Source: Flavimaribacter sp039888615
GTDB lineage: Bacteria; Pseudomonadota; Alphaproteobacteria; Rhizobiales; Rhizobiaceae
Reading direction: 5' to 3' (one strand)
DNA: 64,000 nucleotides
NCBI GenBank assembly: GCA_039888615.1
Contig: JBDQQS010000003.1
A program made the translations under genes and the position numbers. The notes below the pieces were generated by a model. The model made no database searches. It saw only the letters and a list, made by a program, of their open reading frames with translations, and was not told where the DNA came from. This document shows positions 7,830-16,685 of the stretch, piece after piece (the stretch's first letter is position 1; the number at the start of each line of letters is the position of its first letter).

Positions 7830-10610
7830 ATGAACGCTCTTAGCCGCAATCATAACGCGCACCCGAGGCCGGCGACCGAGCTGGAGCCCAGTCTGCTCAA
7901 ATATATCTGGAGAAATTCCAGGAACGACCAGATATGGATGTTGGTCGTCATCCTCGTGTCGATGATTCCTTACTACATGACGCTCGATTTGCCGAAATCG
8001 ATCGTCAATGGCCCGATTCAGGGCAACGGTTTCGAGAATCCAGGCGCAACCTCCAAATTCATGGAAATCTACCTACCCTATGGCGACGCCATCTTCGGTC
8101 AGCCGGTTCTCCTGTTCGGAGGATTTGAACTCGACAGGATCGGGCTACTTTTCGCGCTGTCCTTCATGTTCATTTTCCTGGTTGCCGTAAATGGCCAGTT
8201 CAAGCGCTATATCAACACCTTCAAGGGTCGCATGGGCGAGCGCATGCTGCGCCAGATGCGGTACGAACTCTTCGATCGCGTGCTTCGGTACCCGCTGAGG
8301 CATTTCCGCCAGGTCAAGTCGTCGGAAGTCTCCTCGATGATCGTCAACGAGGTCGAACCGATGGGAGAATTCATCGGCGACGCCTACACGCAGCCCTTGT
8401 TGATGGGCGGACAAGCCATTACCGGCTTCGGGTTTATCGCCGTCCAGAACGTCTATCTCGGCATTCTGACGCTCGTCGTGATCGGTTTCCAGGCGGTTAT
8501 CATTCCAAGGATGCGCCGCCGGCTGATCGCTCTTGGCCGCGAACGCCAGATCAAGTCGCGGGAACTTGCCGGTCGCCTCGGCGAGATCGTCGACGGCATT
8601 CAGGACGTCCATACCAACGACACGACGAATTTCGAGCGCGCCACAATTTCGAGCCGTCTAGGCAAGCTGTTTTTCATCCGCTTCGAAATCTATCAGCGCA
8701 AATTTTCCATCAAGTTTTTCAGCAACATGCTGATCCAGTTCCTGGCCTTCCTGTTTTATGCAGTGGGCGGCTACATGGCGATCCGCGGATCGCTCGATAT
8801 CGGTCAGCTTGTCGCCGTTATCGCGGCTTACAAGGATCTGCCCGGACCGATCCGGGGACTCCTCGACTATGATCAGCGGCGTTTGACGGCCGAAGCCCGC
8901 TACAATCAGGTCGTCGAGCAGTTCTCCGTGCCCAATCTTCAGGATCCGGACATGCAATCGCTTCCGGAAGGCGAAGTTCCTCACTTCGCCTCCGGCTACA
9001 ACCTTTCCAAGGTGCAGGTGCTGGACGACTCCGGAAACCGTTTGCTCGACGGCGTAACGACGAAAATCGATATCGGGGAGCGCGTCGTGCTGTTGAGCGA
9101 CAGCAGCGAACCCCTCAGCGTCTTTGCAAAAACGCTTGCCCGCGTCACCGATATCAGTTCCGGAAAACTGACGATCGACGGCAAGGAAGTGGACGCCTTG
9201 CCGGAGTACATGGCCGGACGGCTGATCTCCTATGTCGACAGCAACACGTTCTTTCCGCAAGGGACAATCTACGAAACGCTGACCTATGTTCTCAAGAACC
9301 ACCCGCCTGAGCTTTCCGAGGAGGAAGCGAAAAACTATGAGATGACCAAACTCGAGATCATCGAGGCCAAGCGGACCGCAAACAGTCTGCTTAATGCGGA
9401 GGTCGACTGGATCGACTACGGCAAAGCCGGGGTCTCGAACCAGATAGAGCTCGATGCAGAAATCTACCGTATTTTAAGCGATCTCGCGATGCAGAAGGAC
9501 ATTGTCGCCTTCGGCCTGCGCGCAACCGTGAACGCCGAGGAAAACGAGGAATTCTGCAAAGGCATCCTGGAAGCGAGAAACGAATTCCGCTCCAGTTTCA
9601 CGGAACTCGGTCTCGAAAACTCCGTCGAAACCTTCGAATACGACAACTACAACAATTTCGCCAATATCGGAGAGAATCTGCTTTTCGGAACGTCGTCGGA
9701 TCCCGACTACGAGCCGGAAAACCTGCCGTCGAACAAGATGATCCGCAAATTGCTGGCTTCCGAAGGCCTGGAAGAACCTCTGTTCGCCATGGGCAAGGAA
9801 GTGGCCGAAACGACCGTCGAACTCTTCAGCGGCCTGTCGGAAGACAATCCATTCTTCGATCAGCTGGAATATCTTAAGCCGCAAGAACTTCCCGAATACA
9901 ACGAGGCGATCAGCAGGGTGGCGTCGACCAGCTACAAGGACATCAACGAGAAGGACAAGAAACGTTTCCTCAGGCTTGCCTTCACCTATACGGAATCGCG
10001 TCACCGCCTCGGCCTTCTCGACGATGAACTGATGGACAAGATCGTCAAGGCGCGGAAGGCCCTTCGCCAGGAACTGGAGGAACTGCCGCAAAATCCGGTC
10101 AATTTCTACGATCCTGGCGCTTATATGTCGTCAGCCAGCGTTCTGGACAACGTCCTTCTCGGCCGTATTTCTTCCACAATGGCCGGCGCGGAGGACGCGG
10201 TAACGGAAGCTATATTGCGAATTCTCGATGAACTGGAGCTGCAGAGCAGCGTGTTCCGCATCGGCCTCAACTTCAACATCGGCTCGGGCGGCAAGCGGAT
10301 GTCGGAAACCCAGCGCCAGAAAATGCATGTGGCGCGCGCCATCCTCAAAAACCCGGATGTTCTGATTGCCAATCAGCCCCTGTCGGGCGTCGACCCGCAG
10401 TCGCAGAGGCGAATTCTGGAGTCAATTCTGGAGCGGGCGAAGGCATCGGAGAATGGAGGTCCGGCGATAATCTGGGCGCCAACCGACCAAAGCGTCGCGA
10501 CATTGTTCGATCGAGGGCTTATGTTCGAAGGCAACAAGATTACGGGTGATGACAATCCTGGAAAATTGCTGGATGATTCCACAAATAAAAGCGAACTGGC
10601 CGGAGCTTGA
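7830..10610 (+). CDS. ABC exporter-like protein with degenerate nucleotide-binding domain and long insertion
   Basis: A 926-aa protein. Residues about 35-345 form a type I exporter membrane domain with typical coupling regions. The following domain aligns with an ABC ATPase but lacks its catalytic motifs: the Walker A position (about 420-435) reads SDSSEPLSVFAK with no G-x-G-K-S/T, the signature is GGKRMSETQRQK instead of LSGGQ, and Walker B (about 843-852) reads LIANQPLSGVD, so the usual Asp-Glu is Asn-Gln. Between the Q-loop-like segment (FFPQGTIYETL, about 472) and the signature there are about 350 residues, where ordinary domains have about 60. This insert is acidic and helical, and contains two more Q-loop-like blocks (IGENLLFG near 611 and SVLDNVLLG near 769). 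ATP hydrolysis is therefore doubtful. The ATG at 7830 is chosen because GGAAAAAG precedes it. It is the first gene of the cAMP/PKD locus. Confidence 0.8.
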   Translation: MNALSRNHNAHPRPATELEPSLLKYIWRNSRNDQIWMLVVILVSMIPYYMTLDLPKSIVNGPIQGNGFENPGATSKFMEIYLPYGDAIFGQPVLLFGGFELDRIGLLFALSFMFIFLVAVNGQFKRYINTFKGRMGERMLRQMRYELFDRVLRYPLRHFRQVKSSEVSSMIVNEVEPMGEFIGDAYTQPLLMGGQAITGFGFIAVQNVYLGILTLVVIGFQAVIIPRMRRRLIALGRERQIKSRELAGRLGEIVDGIQDVHTNDTTNFERATISSRLGKLFFIRFEIYQRKFSIKFFSNMLIQFLAFLFYAVGGYMAIRGSLDIGQLVAVIAAYKDLPGPIRGLLDYDQRRLTAEARYNQVVEQFSVPNLQDPDMQSLPEGEVPHFASGYNLSKVQVLDDSGNRLLDGVTTKIDIGERVVLLSDSSEPLSVFAKTLARVTDISSGKLTIDGKEVDALPEYMAGRLISYVDSNTFFPQGTIYETLTYVLKNHPPELSEEEAKNYEMTKLEIIEAKRTANSLLNAEVDWIDYGKAGVSNQIELDAEIYRILSDLAMQKDIVAFGLRATVNAEENEEFCKGILEARNEFRSSFTELGLENSVETFEYDNYNNFANIGENLLFGTSSDPDYEPENLPSNKMIRKLLASEGLEEPLFAMGKEVAETTVELFSGLSEDNPFFDQLEYLKPQELPEYNEAISRVASTSYKDINEKDKKRFLRLAFTYTESRHRLGLLDDELMDKIVKARKALRQELEELPQNPVNFYDPGAYMSSASVLDNVLLGRISSTMAGAEDAVTEAILRILDELELQSSVFRIGLNFNIGSGGKRMSETQRQKMHVARAILKNPDVLIANQPLSGVDPQSQRRILESILERAKASENGGPAIIWAPTDQSVATLFDRGLMFEGNKITGDDNPGKLLDDSTNKSELAGA

Positions 10611-10672
10611 AGATTGGTGATATATATTGATCCCAGTTATTTTTTAATTGTCAGCAGATCGAGGCGCAGCTG

Positions 10673-11152
10673 ATGAAAAGCACCCTTAACAGCGAAGTTG
10701 AAATGCTTCGAACCATCCCGCTGTTTGCCGGGGTTGATCCAGCCAAACTCAAACTGCTGGCTTTTTCGTCCGAGCGTGTGACTTTCAGCGACGGACAAAT
10801 CATTTTCAAGCAAGGCAAGGAAGGCGACAACGCCTATGTGGTTCTCGACGGAAACGCCGACGTGATCTTTGAAAAGGACGGAGAGGAAATTCTGGTCGCC
10901 GAAGTAGGCAAGAACGCACTTATCGGAGAATTGGCCATCCTGTGCAATGCGCCCCGCTCGGCCACCGTCAGGGCGAAGGGAAGGCTGGAGGCGCTCAATA
11001 TCAAGAAAGAGTACTTCCTCGGCCTGATCACGGAATTTCCGAATATCGGCATCCATGTCATGCAACTGCTCGCGAAGGATATCACCAACGCCACGCGCGA
11101 ATTGGCGAACGCCCGCATGGAACTTGCAAAGCATACGTCAGAGCACCACTGA
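10673..11152 (+). CDS. Stand-alone cyclic-nucleotide-binding (CNB) domain protein
   Basis: A 159-aa protein that is almost entirely one CNB fold (about residues 10-130). The phosphate-binding cassette is intact: NALIGELAILCNAPRSATVR, with the Glu that contacts ribose and the Arg that contacts the cyclic phosphate. Helices follow (about 125-159), but there is no helix-turn-helix, kinase or channel domain, so it is not a Crp/Fnr transcription factor. It lies 62 bp downstream of the pseudo-ABC gene, with GAGG about 8 nt before the ATG, and is probably in the same transcript. An adenylate cyclase is encoded 12 kb downstream in the same block. I infer that it carries a cAMP signal to a protein partner, perhaps the pseudo-ABC protein. 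Confidence 0.85.
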   Translation: MKSTLNSEVEMLRTIPLFAGVDPAKLKLLAFSSERVTFSDGQIIFKQGKEGDNAYVVLDGNADVIFEKDGEEILVAEVGKNALIGELAILCNAPRSATVRAKGRLEALNIKKEYFLGLITEFPNIGIHVMQLLAKDITNATRELANARMELAKHTSEHH

Positions 11153-11174
11153 CTAAACTGGGAACGACCGTCCG

Positions 11175-11208
11175 GCGACGCCTGACGCCAGGCTGTCGCA
11201 ACCTTTTT
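11175..11208 (+). terminator. Putative Rho-independent terminator after the CNB gene
   Basis: GCGAC-GCCTG (11175-11184), loop ACGC, and CAGGC-T-GTCGC (11189-11199) form a 10-bp stem with one bulged T, followed within 5 nt by TTTTT (11204-11208). It lies 23 bp after the CNB stop codon. If active, it separates the pseudo-ABC/CNB transcript from the FecR/PKD/cyclase transcript. Confidence 0.5.
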
Positions 11209-11394
11209 CGGTTCAGAGGGCTCGACCCCCGAGGTCAGAGAATCCGCATAAGCAGACAAAATACAGACTGCGGCGGCGTTTGTTGTCTCATATAAATTTC
11301 CTGTTACCGGATGCGTAAATAGCAAGTAACGCCGGATTGCAGCCCATGGGGCATCCAAGTTTCCAGTTGTAATCACATATACTTCGTCTGTACT
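11209..11394 (+). promoter_or_regulatory. Leader of the FecR/PKD/cyclase genes
   Basis: About 185 bp between the putative terminator and the next gene, with AT-rich patches (TATAAATTT near 11291-11299). There is no credible ORF. It probably holds the promoter for the downstream four-gene unit; no specific sigma-factor consensus could be assigned. Confidence 0.35.
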
Positions 11395-13824
11395 GTGTTG
11401 CGGGGCGCAGGAAATTGGGGAACTTGGTTCGCCTTGAAGCTTGAGCGTTTGGCACGACCGGCTGCCTTGGCATTGCTAACAACAATCGCCATCGTTCTTC
11501 CCGCTATTGAGCGAGAGGAAACCTTTGCGTTCGCCCAGACTTCCGAGGCGTTGACAGGTGCGCTCGCCCTGGAAGACGAGTTCGTCACGATCTCCATGCT
11601 TCCTGGCGCCAATCTTCGCGACATTGCGGCGGAGTATCTCGACGATCCGGACTTGTGGCCGATTATTTTGAGCCTGAATAACATAAGCGACGTGACGGAG
11701 ATCGCCGAAGGCCAGGAACTGCAACTCCCGACAAGCCAATTGCAAACGGCGGTCACGGCGCTCGCCGCATCCCTTGAGAGCATTCAACTCGCGAATGAGG
11801 CCGGCGCCCAGTTGTTTGCGCCCATCCTGATCCGAAACGCCATCACCTTGCGCGACGAGGCGATCAGAGAAAAGCAGAACGGCGTTTACAAAGAGAGCAT
11901 TCTGCTGTCGTCTCGCTCGATCGATCGTGCGGAATCCGCTCGCAAAAAAAGTCAGGAAAATCGTGACGTTGAAGCCGAAGCGCGCCTCAGCGATCGGCAG
12001 GGCTGGGTCGAAGGCCAGAAAATTCAGGAGAACAGCTGGACGCAACGCGAACTCAACGCCGTTCTCAATGAACAGGAAAAGCTGAGGACCCTGTCGAGTT
12101 CAACCGCTCAGGTCGTGTTCCGCGACGCCAGCAGACTGCGTTTGAACGCGAATTCCCAAGCAGTTATCGAGCGTATGCGAGCAGATCCGCTTCAACGCAG
12201 CGAAGACGCCCAGATCAGTCTCGTGCAGGGCGATTTCTACGCTTTGCTTGCATCGGAGACCAATAGAAACCGCCTGGAAGTCAACTTGCCAAACGCCGAC
12301 GCCACGATCGATTCAGGGAGTTTCTGGGTCAGCCAGGACCAGTCCGGCGCCAAGTTTTCGAACTTCGACGTCAAACCTGTTTCCGTCACCGCAGCCGGGG
12401 AAACGACGGTGCTCGGTCGCAATGAGGGCGCGGTGATCCGCAACGGCAGAGCGCCTGAGGAAAAGGTCAAAATCCAGGGTCGGGTCCATCTGCTTTCGCC
12501 GGATGAAGGCGCGGTGATCTACGGCAACAACGCAGAACTCGTGTGGGAATCGATTGGAGGCGGAGAACAGTATTGGGTGGAAATCGCCTACGACCCGCGT
12601 TTCGACCGTATGGAAAAAAGCCTTTTCGGAATTGACGGCGCGCAGGTCGGAAACCTTGAACTGGATCCCGGCAGCTATTTCTGGCGCGTCGCGGCGATCG
12701 ACGCCTTCGGCCTGCCAGGGCAAATGAGCACGGTGCGCAAATTCGAAGTCCGGTTCGACGATACGCCGCCATTCCTCAAGATCCTCGCCCCCGGACCGGA
12801 CGCAATCCTTCGCAAGGCGTCCGTCACGCTGGAAGGCGAAACCGAACCGGAAGTGGAAATCATCATCGAGGGCGACCGCTTCGAAATCGGGCCCGATGGC
12901 CGCTTCGGGTATGAAATGGAGGCTGTTGAAGGTGAAAACAGCGTTAGGGTGACAGCCATCGACAGGGCCGGCAACGAAACACAGCGCATTGCAAAATTCA
13001 CCTATCTCAGGGACGAGAATACCAACATCGCCTTTGACAGCGCCCTGATACGTGACGAGCGCGGCCGATTCCTGACGGCTGGCGAAACCCTGACGCTGTC
13101 CGGCAAGGTGAAGGCGGACGCCAAAATATCGGTCCTTGACGCCGGCGGGGCCATCCGCTCGGAAACCTATGCGGAGCCGGACGGCGCCTTCCTTGTCAAC
13201 ATTCCTCTCGCCAGCGACGAGGAAAACCTTGCAATCCGGGTGACGAGCCCCTCGGGTCACGCTTACGAAGAACCTCTCGAAGCCATTGTTCTCGACACAG
13301 CGCCCGCGATACGCTTTTCAAGCCCGCCGCCGCTCGTGACGTCTGAGCCGTTGCTGCGGTTGGCGGTGGAGACGGACCAACCGGCGAGCGTCATCATAAA
13401 TGGCCAAGAGGCAAGAGCGAAGAATGGCGCCGCCCATGTCGAAATCGAATTGCAGCAAGGACCGAACCTGATTGAAACCGTCGCCACGAATGCGGTCGGC
13501 CTGGTCACGATCGACAAGCGCACGGTGATTTTCGACACCGAAGCGCCCACCATCACACTTCAGAACATCGAGGTTACGCCAAAAGGCGACACAACCCTTG
13601 TTTCGCTGAATATCGGAGCATCCGATGCGTCCGGCCTGGCGAAGACGTCGCGTTTCAACATCCGCTCGGGCGACCAGCAACACAACGGCGTATTGCGTTT
13701 CAACAAGATCAGGAAGGCCTATCAGGGAAGCACGGAAATTCCGATCGGGGAGGGTGAAATGATTTTTGAGATCGAAATCGCCGATGTCGCCGGCAACGTC
13801 AATAATGTGAGGCTTGTCCAGTAA
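11395..13824 (+). CDS. Exported LysM + FecR + Ig-like multidomain protein
   Basis: An 809-aa protein. An N-terminal hydrophobic segment (about residues 20-40) precedes a LysM-like domain (about 62-108: GANLRDIAAEYLDDPDLWP ... EGQELQLP), which suggests peptidoglycan binding. A charged helical, probably coiled-coil region (about 120-225) follows, then a FecR domain (about 230-350), an Fn3-like domain (about 357-453, with YFWRVAAIDAFG) and several bacterial Ig-like domains to the C-terminus. FecR domains are best known in anti-sigma transducers, but here there is no cytoplasmic anti-sigma segment or sigma-factor gene nearby. The GTG at 11395 has no clear Shine-Dalgarno sequence, so the start could be the TTG at codon 14. 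The stop overlaps the next ATG by 1 nt, indicating coupling to the PKD protein. Confidence 0.8.
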   Translation: MLRGAGNWGTWFALKLERLARPAALALLTTIAIVLPAIEREETFAFAQTSEALTGALALEDEFVTISMLPGANLRDIAAEYLDDPDLWPIILSLNNISDVTEIAEGQELQLPTSQLQTAVTALAASLESIQLANEAGAQLFAPILIRNAITLRDEAIREKQNGVYKESILLSSRSIDRAESARKKSQENRDVEAEARLSDRQGWVEGQKIQENSWTQRELNAVLNEQEKLRTLSSSTAQVVFRDASRLRLNANSQAVIERMRADPLQRSEDAQISLVQGDFYALLASETNRNRLEVNLPNADATIDSGSFWVSQDQSGAKFSNFDVKPVSVTAAGETTVLGRNEGAVIRNGRAPEEKVKIQGRVHLLSPDEGAVIYGNNAELVWESIGGGEQYWVEIAYDPRFDRMEKSLFGIDGAQVGNLELDPGSYFWRVAAIDAFGLPGQMSTVRKFEVRFDDTPPFLKILAPGPDAILRKASVTLEGETEPEVEIIIEGDRFEIGPDGRFGYEMEAVEGENSVRVTAIDRAGNETQRIAKFTYLRDENTNIAFDSALIRDERGRFLTAGETLTLSGKVKADAKISVLDAGGAIRSETYAEPDGAFLVNIPLASDEENLAIRVTSPSGHAYEEPLEAIVLDTAPAIRFSSPPPLVTSEPLLRLAVETDQPASVIINGQEARAKNGAAHVEIELQQGPNLIETVATNAVGLVTIDKRTVIFDTEAPTITLQNIEVTPKGDTTLVSLNIGASDASGLAKTSRFNIRSGDQQHNGVLRFNKIRKAYQGSTEIPIGEGEMIFEIEIADVAGNVNNVRLVQ

Positions 13825-16685
13825 TGCCGCTGCGCCGTCACACGCAACCGGCCATGGCGTCGGTTCTCGCCGCAGTCTTTGTCGCAGGCGCCCTGCTTCC
13901 GGTCCGCGCCGAAGACCCTGAATCGACTGCGCACAAGCCGCTTCTGGTGACGTTCGGACCGCGCGCTGCGCAGTCGGAGGGCGACCACGACTATCGGCAA
14001 CTCGTTCGTATTTCCGCTCCGTCGGACGCCGGCCGACTGTATATCCGCGTCTACGACCCCGATGTCGGCGGCGCCCATGACGAACCCTTGGCGGGCTTTG
14101 ACACACAAACCCGCTTCAGCCTCTATGGAAACGGGTCCGAAACCACGATCTATCGCGATCCCCAAGGCGTCGTTCAGGAAACCGTCACGGGCGAACCGGT
14201 CGGCTCTGTCGAATTCCGGTCGGACAGCGAGGCCGACGGTCAATGGGTCACTCTGTTCACGGTCGACGCCTCGGACGGCGTTGCGATGGGAGAAGCGCGC
14301 GAATTCGTGCTTGCAATAGAAGGGGTGTCCGGCAATGACGGCAACGTCTTCGACGTTTTCGTCAGCCGGCAGGAAAATGAAAATGTCGCTCCCCACGGAA
14401 CCAGCGTTTATTCCTACGTACCGACGTTCCAGTCACCCGAAGAGGGCGTTTTTGTCGAACTGCGCTTCCGAGTTCCGCAAGATGCGGACGCGCTGGATGT
14501 CGAGAATTTCGATGCGGCGCGTGGTGAAATCGCCTATGGGGGCCGCTTCCGTTCGCTCCCGCTTGGAGCATCCAACAAAAGCGAGTGGATACGCGACCGG
14601 ATTACACTGGAAGCCGACGAGCCGGGCCGCCTCGGATCGGTGACATTCGCAGGCGGCAACGAATCGCCGAACGATCTGACCGTTTTCGCAGGCGCGCCGA
14701 TGGACGGCGCAAATTCCGTCGCAAAGCCCGTGCCGGTGGAACTTCCGTTGCGGGTGTTTGCGTTCAATCGACGACCATTGACGAGCTTCAACAAGCGCCA
14801 GACGGCCTGTCTGGAAATGCGTTTCGGCGCGTCCGCCTCCATTGATCCTGACACGGACCCGCTCACCCACTTCTGGCGGTTCGACGGCGAAGGCCCCTGG
14901 ATACCCGGCGCGGTGTTGACTCATGTTTTTGTCAAACCGGGAGACCATACGGGTCGCCTGGAAGTGTTTGACGACACAGGCATGGTGGCAAGCGGGGACG
15001 CCTTCGACTTCTCCTTCTACGTAAAGCCCCGTCCCGTGGCCGCCTTCGAAAATCCGTCTCTCGCAGCGCAAGACGCCGAGGTGCAGTTTGACGCAACTGC
15101 CTCATCGACAGTCGATCGGCCGGCCGGCAACCACATCGTTGAATACCATTGGGACTTCGGAGACGGCGACAGGCTTATCCAGCGCGAGGGTGATCCGGAT
15201 TTCGGCAAGCCTGTCCACGCCTACAGAAAATTCGGCGACTATACGATCGGTCTGACTGTTGTCGATTCCGCTGACAATCCTTGCAACACAGGCAGCATAA
15301 CGGGAACCATAGAGATCAACGCGCCGCCGGTCGCGGACGCAGGCGGCGATCGCGAATTGCTGACTGGCGAGATCGCGAAATTCGACGCCTCCGCATCCCA
15401 CGACCCGGACGGTTCCGTGATCTATCACCACTGGAACTTCGGCGACGGAGCCGAGTCCATTCGACAGGTCACCGAGCACGCCTGGCGCCGACCGGGCGCC
15501 TATCAGGTCACCCTTTCTGTCCTCGACGATTCTGCCTTTGACACAGCCAGGGATTCCGAGACGATCACAGTTACCGTGCGCGACGCCGCCAATATGGAGC
15601 CTCAGGCCGTCGCCGGCGCGGATCGCGCCGCCGCCGTCGGCAAGCCGTTCGCGCTCGACGCAAGCGGCTCCGCGGACAGCGACGGTTCGGTTCTCGTCTA
15701 CGACTGGGATTTCGGCGACGCCACCGGCGCGAACACGCCAAAAGTCAGTCACACCTACTGGGAGCCCGGCGCCTATCCGGTTACGTTGAAAATCAGGGAC
15801 AACGACAAGGGCGAAGCCATCGATACGCTTGTCGTCACTGTCGCGCCTCCGGACAACCGGGCGCCGCTCATCGATTTTCCGTCGCGGTTTCGGACAATGG
15901 CGCACGAGCCATTGCGATTCGACGCGTCTGAAGCCGACGATCGCGACGGCTCGATCATCGCCTTTGAATGGGATTTCGGAGACGGGACGTTCGGTCTGGG
16001 CCCAGTCATCGAACACCGCTACGACGCGCCGGGCGTATACGATGCAAAGCTGACGCTTACCGACAATGGAGTCCTGAACAAGCAATCGAGCACGATCGGG
16101 TTTCAGGTCGACGTCGCTCACAGACCTAATGAGAGACCGATAGCGGACGCCGGTGAGGACGTAACCACGGTCGCCGGTTCTTCCATTGCATTGAGCGCCG
16201 CCGGGTCGAACGATCCGGATGGTTCGATCATCGCCTATGAATGGGATTTCGGAGACGGCAATCGATCCACAGGCGTCGGCACGCGACATATCTACCAGTT
16301 TCCGGGAACCTATCGCGTCGGGTTGAAAATCACCGATGACGGCCGTAGCGGCGATCGTCTCGAACACGAAGACAGCATAACCATAACTGTGCTGCCGGCG
16401 GAAAACATAGAACCCGTGGCGATCGCTGCCGGGGAACTTTTGGTCGGCGTGCAGGAGATTGTCCGGTTCGACGGCTCGCCGTCCTACGATCCGGACGGGA
16501 ACATCATGCGATACCAGTGGGACTTTGGAGACGGCGGCAATTCGTCCGACCGGCGCCCCTACCACGCATTTCATGATCCGGGAGACTATGAAGTGCGGCT
16601 GGTCGTGACCGACGACGGCGAAGAACCGAAGACGAACGAGGCGGCGTTCACCGTCACGGTCAGGGAGGCAGGCGCAAAAGAATGA
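13824..16685 (+). CDS. Exported PKD-array protein, 7 repeats, with novel N-terminal domain
   Basis: A 953-aa protein with a Sec signal peptide (residues 1-30, cleavage after VRA). Residues about 38-305 form a domain also found at the start of the next protein; shared landmarks are LVTFGP, EGDHD[YF]RQ, SLYG, YSY[VM]PTFQ and SPNDLTVF. Then come seven PKD beta-sandwich repeats of about 85-95 aa, most carrying the W-D-F-G-D-G core; the first is degenerate (FWRFDGEGP). PKD domains act as extracellular spacer or adhesive modules. No membrane anchor, LPxTG or OmpA domain is seen at the C-terminus (ends REAGAKE). The gene starts within the previous stop (TAATG) and ends in an ATGA overlap with the giant paralogue, so the three exported proteins are made together. 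Confidence 0.85.
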   Translation: MPLRRHTQPAMASVLAAVFVAGALLPVRAEDPESTAHKPLLVTFGPRAAQSEGDHDYRQLVRISAPSDAGRLYIRVYDPDVGGAHDEPLAGFDTQTRFSLYGNGSETTIYRDPQGVVQETVTGEPVGSVEFRSDSEADGQWVTLFTVDASDGVAMGEAREFVLAIEGVSGNDGNVFDVFVSRQENENVAPHGTSVYSYVPTFQSPEEGVFVELRFRVPQDADALDVENFDAARGEIAYGGRFRSLPLGASNKSEWIRDRITLEADEPGRLGSVTFAGGNESPNDLTVFAGAPMDGANSVAKPVPVELPLRVFAFNRRPLTSFNKRQTACLEMRFGASASIDPDTDPLTHFWRFDGEGPWIPGAVLTHVFVKPGDHTGRLEVFDDTGMVASGDAFDFSFYVKPRPVAAFENPSLAAQDAEVQFDATASSTVDRPAGNHIVEYHWDFGDGDRLIQREGDPDFGKPVHAYRKFGDYTIGLTVVDSADNPCNTGSITGTIEINAPPVADAGGDRELLTGEIAKFDASASHDPDGSVIYHHWNFGDGAESIRQVTEHAWRRPGAYQVTLSVLDDSAFDTARDSETITVTVRDAANMEPQAVAGADRAAAVGKPFALDASGSADSDGSVLVYDWDFGDATGANTPKVSHTYWEPGAYPVTLKIRDNDKGEAIDTLVVTVAPPDNRAPLIDFPSRFRTMAHEPLRFDASEADDRDGSIIAFEWDFGDGTFGLGPVIEHRYDAPGVYDAKLTLTDNGVLNKQSSTIGFQVDVAHRPNERPIADAGEDVTTVAGSSIALSAAGSNDPDGSIIAYEWDFGDGNRSTGVGTRHIYQFPGTYRVGLKITDDGRSGDRLEHEDSITITVLPAENIEPVAIAAGELLVGVQEIVRFDGSPSYDPDGNIMRYQWDFGDGGNSSDRRPYHAFHDPGDYEVRLVVTDDGEEPKTNEAAFTVTVREAGAKE
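13930..14750 (+). other. Uncharacterised N-terminal domain, copy 1
   Basis: Region encoding about 270 residues between the signal peptide and the first PKD repeat of the 953-aa protein. It aligns over its full length with copy 2 at about 16825-17650, at roughly half identity by eye. It has two sub-blocks, LVTFGP...FDVFVS and YSYVPTFQ...GAPMDG. I do not recognise it as a named family; the predicted content is beta-rich. Confidence 0.6.
14780..16670 (+). repeat. PKD-domain coding repeats, 7 units
   Basis: Seven tandem protein-level repeats of about 270-290 nt. Core motifs in order: FWRFDGEG, YHWDFGDG, HHWNFGDG, YDWDFGDA, FEWDFGDG, YEWDFGDG, YQWDFGDG. DNA identity between units is limited to the core, so this is an old domain array rather than a recent tandem duplication. 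Confidence 0.85.

Noticed and set aside
10673..11152. Crp/Fnr transcription factor
   Set aside because: The protein ends soon after the CNB fold; there is no C-terminal winged-helix domain.
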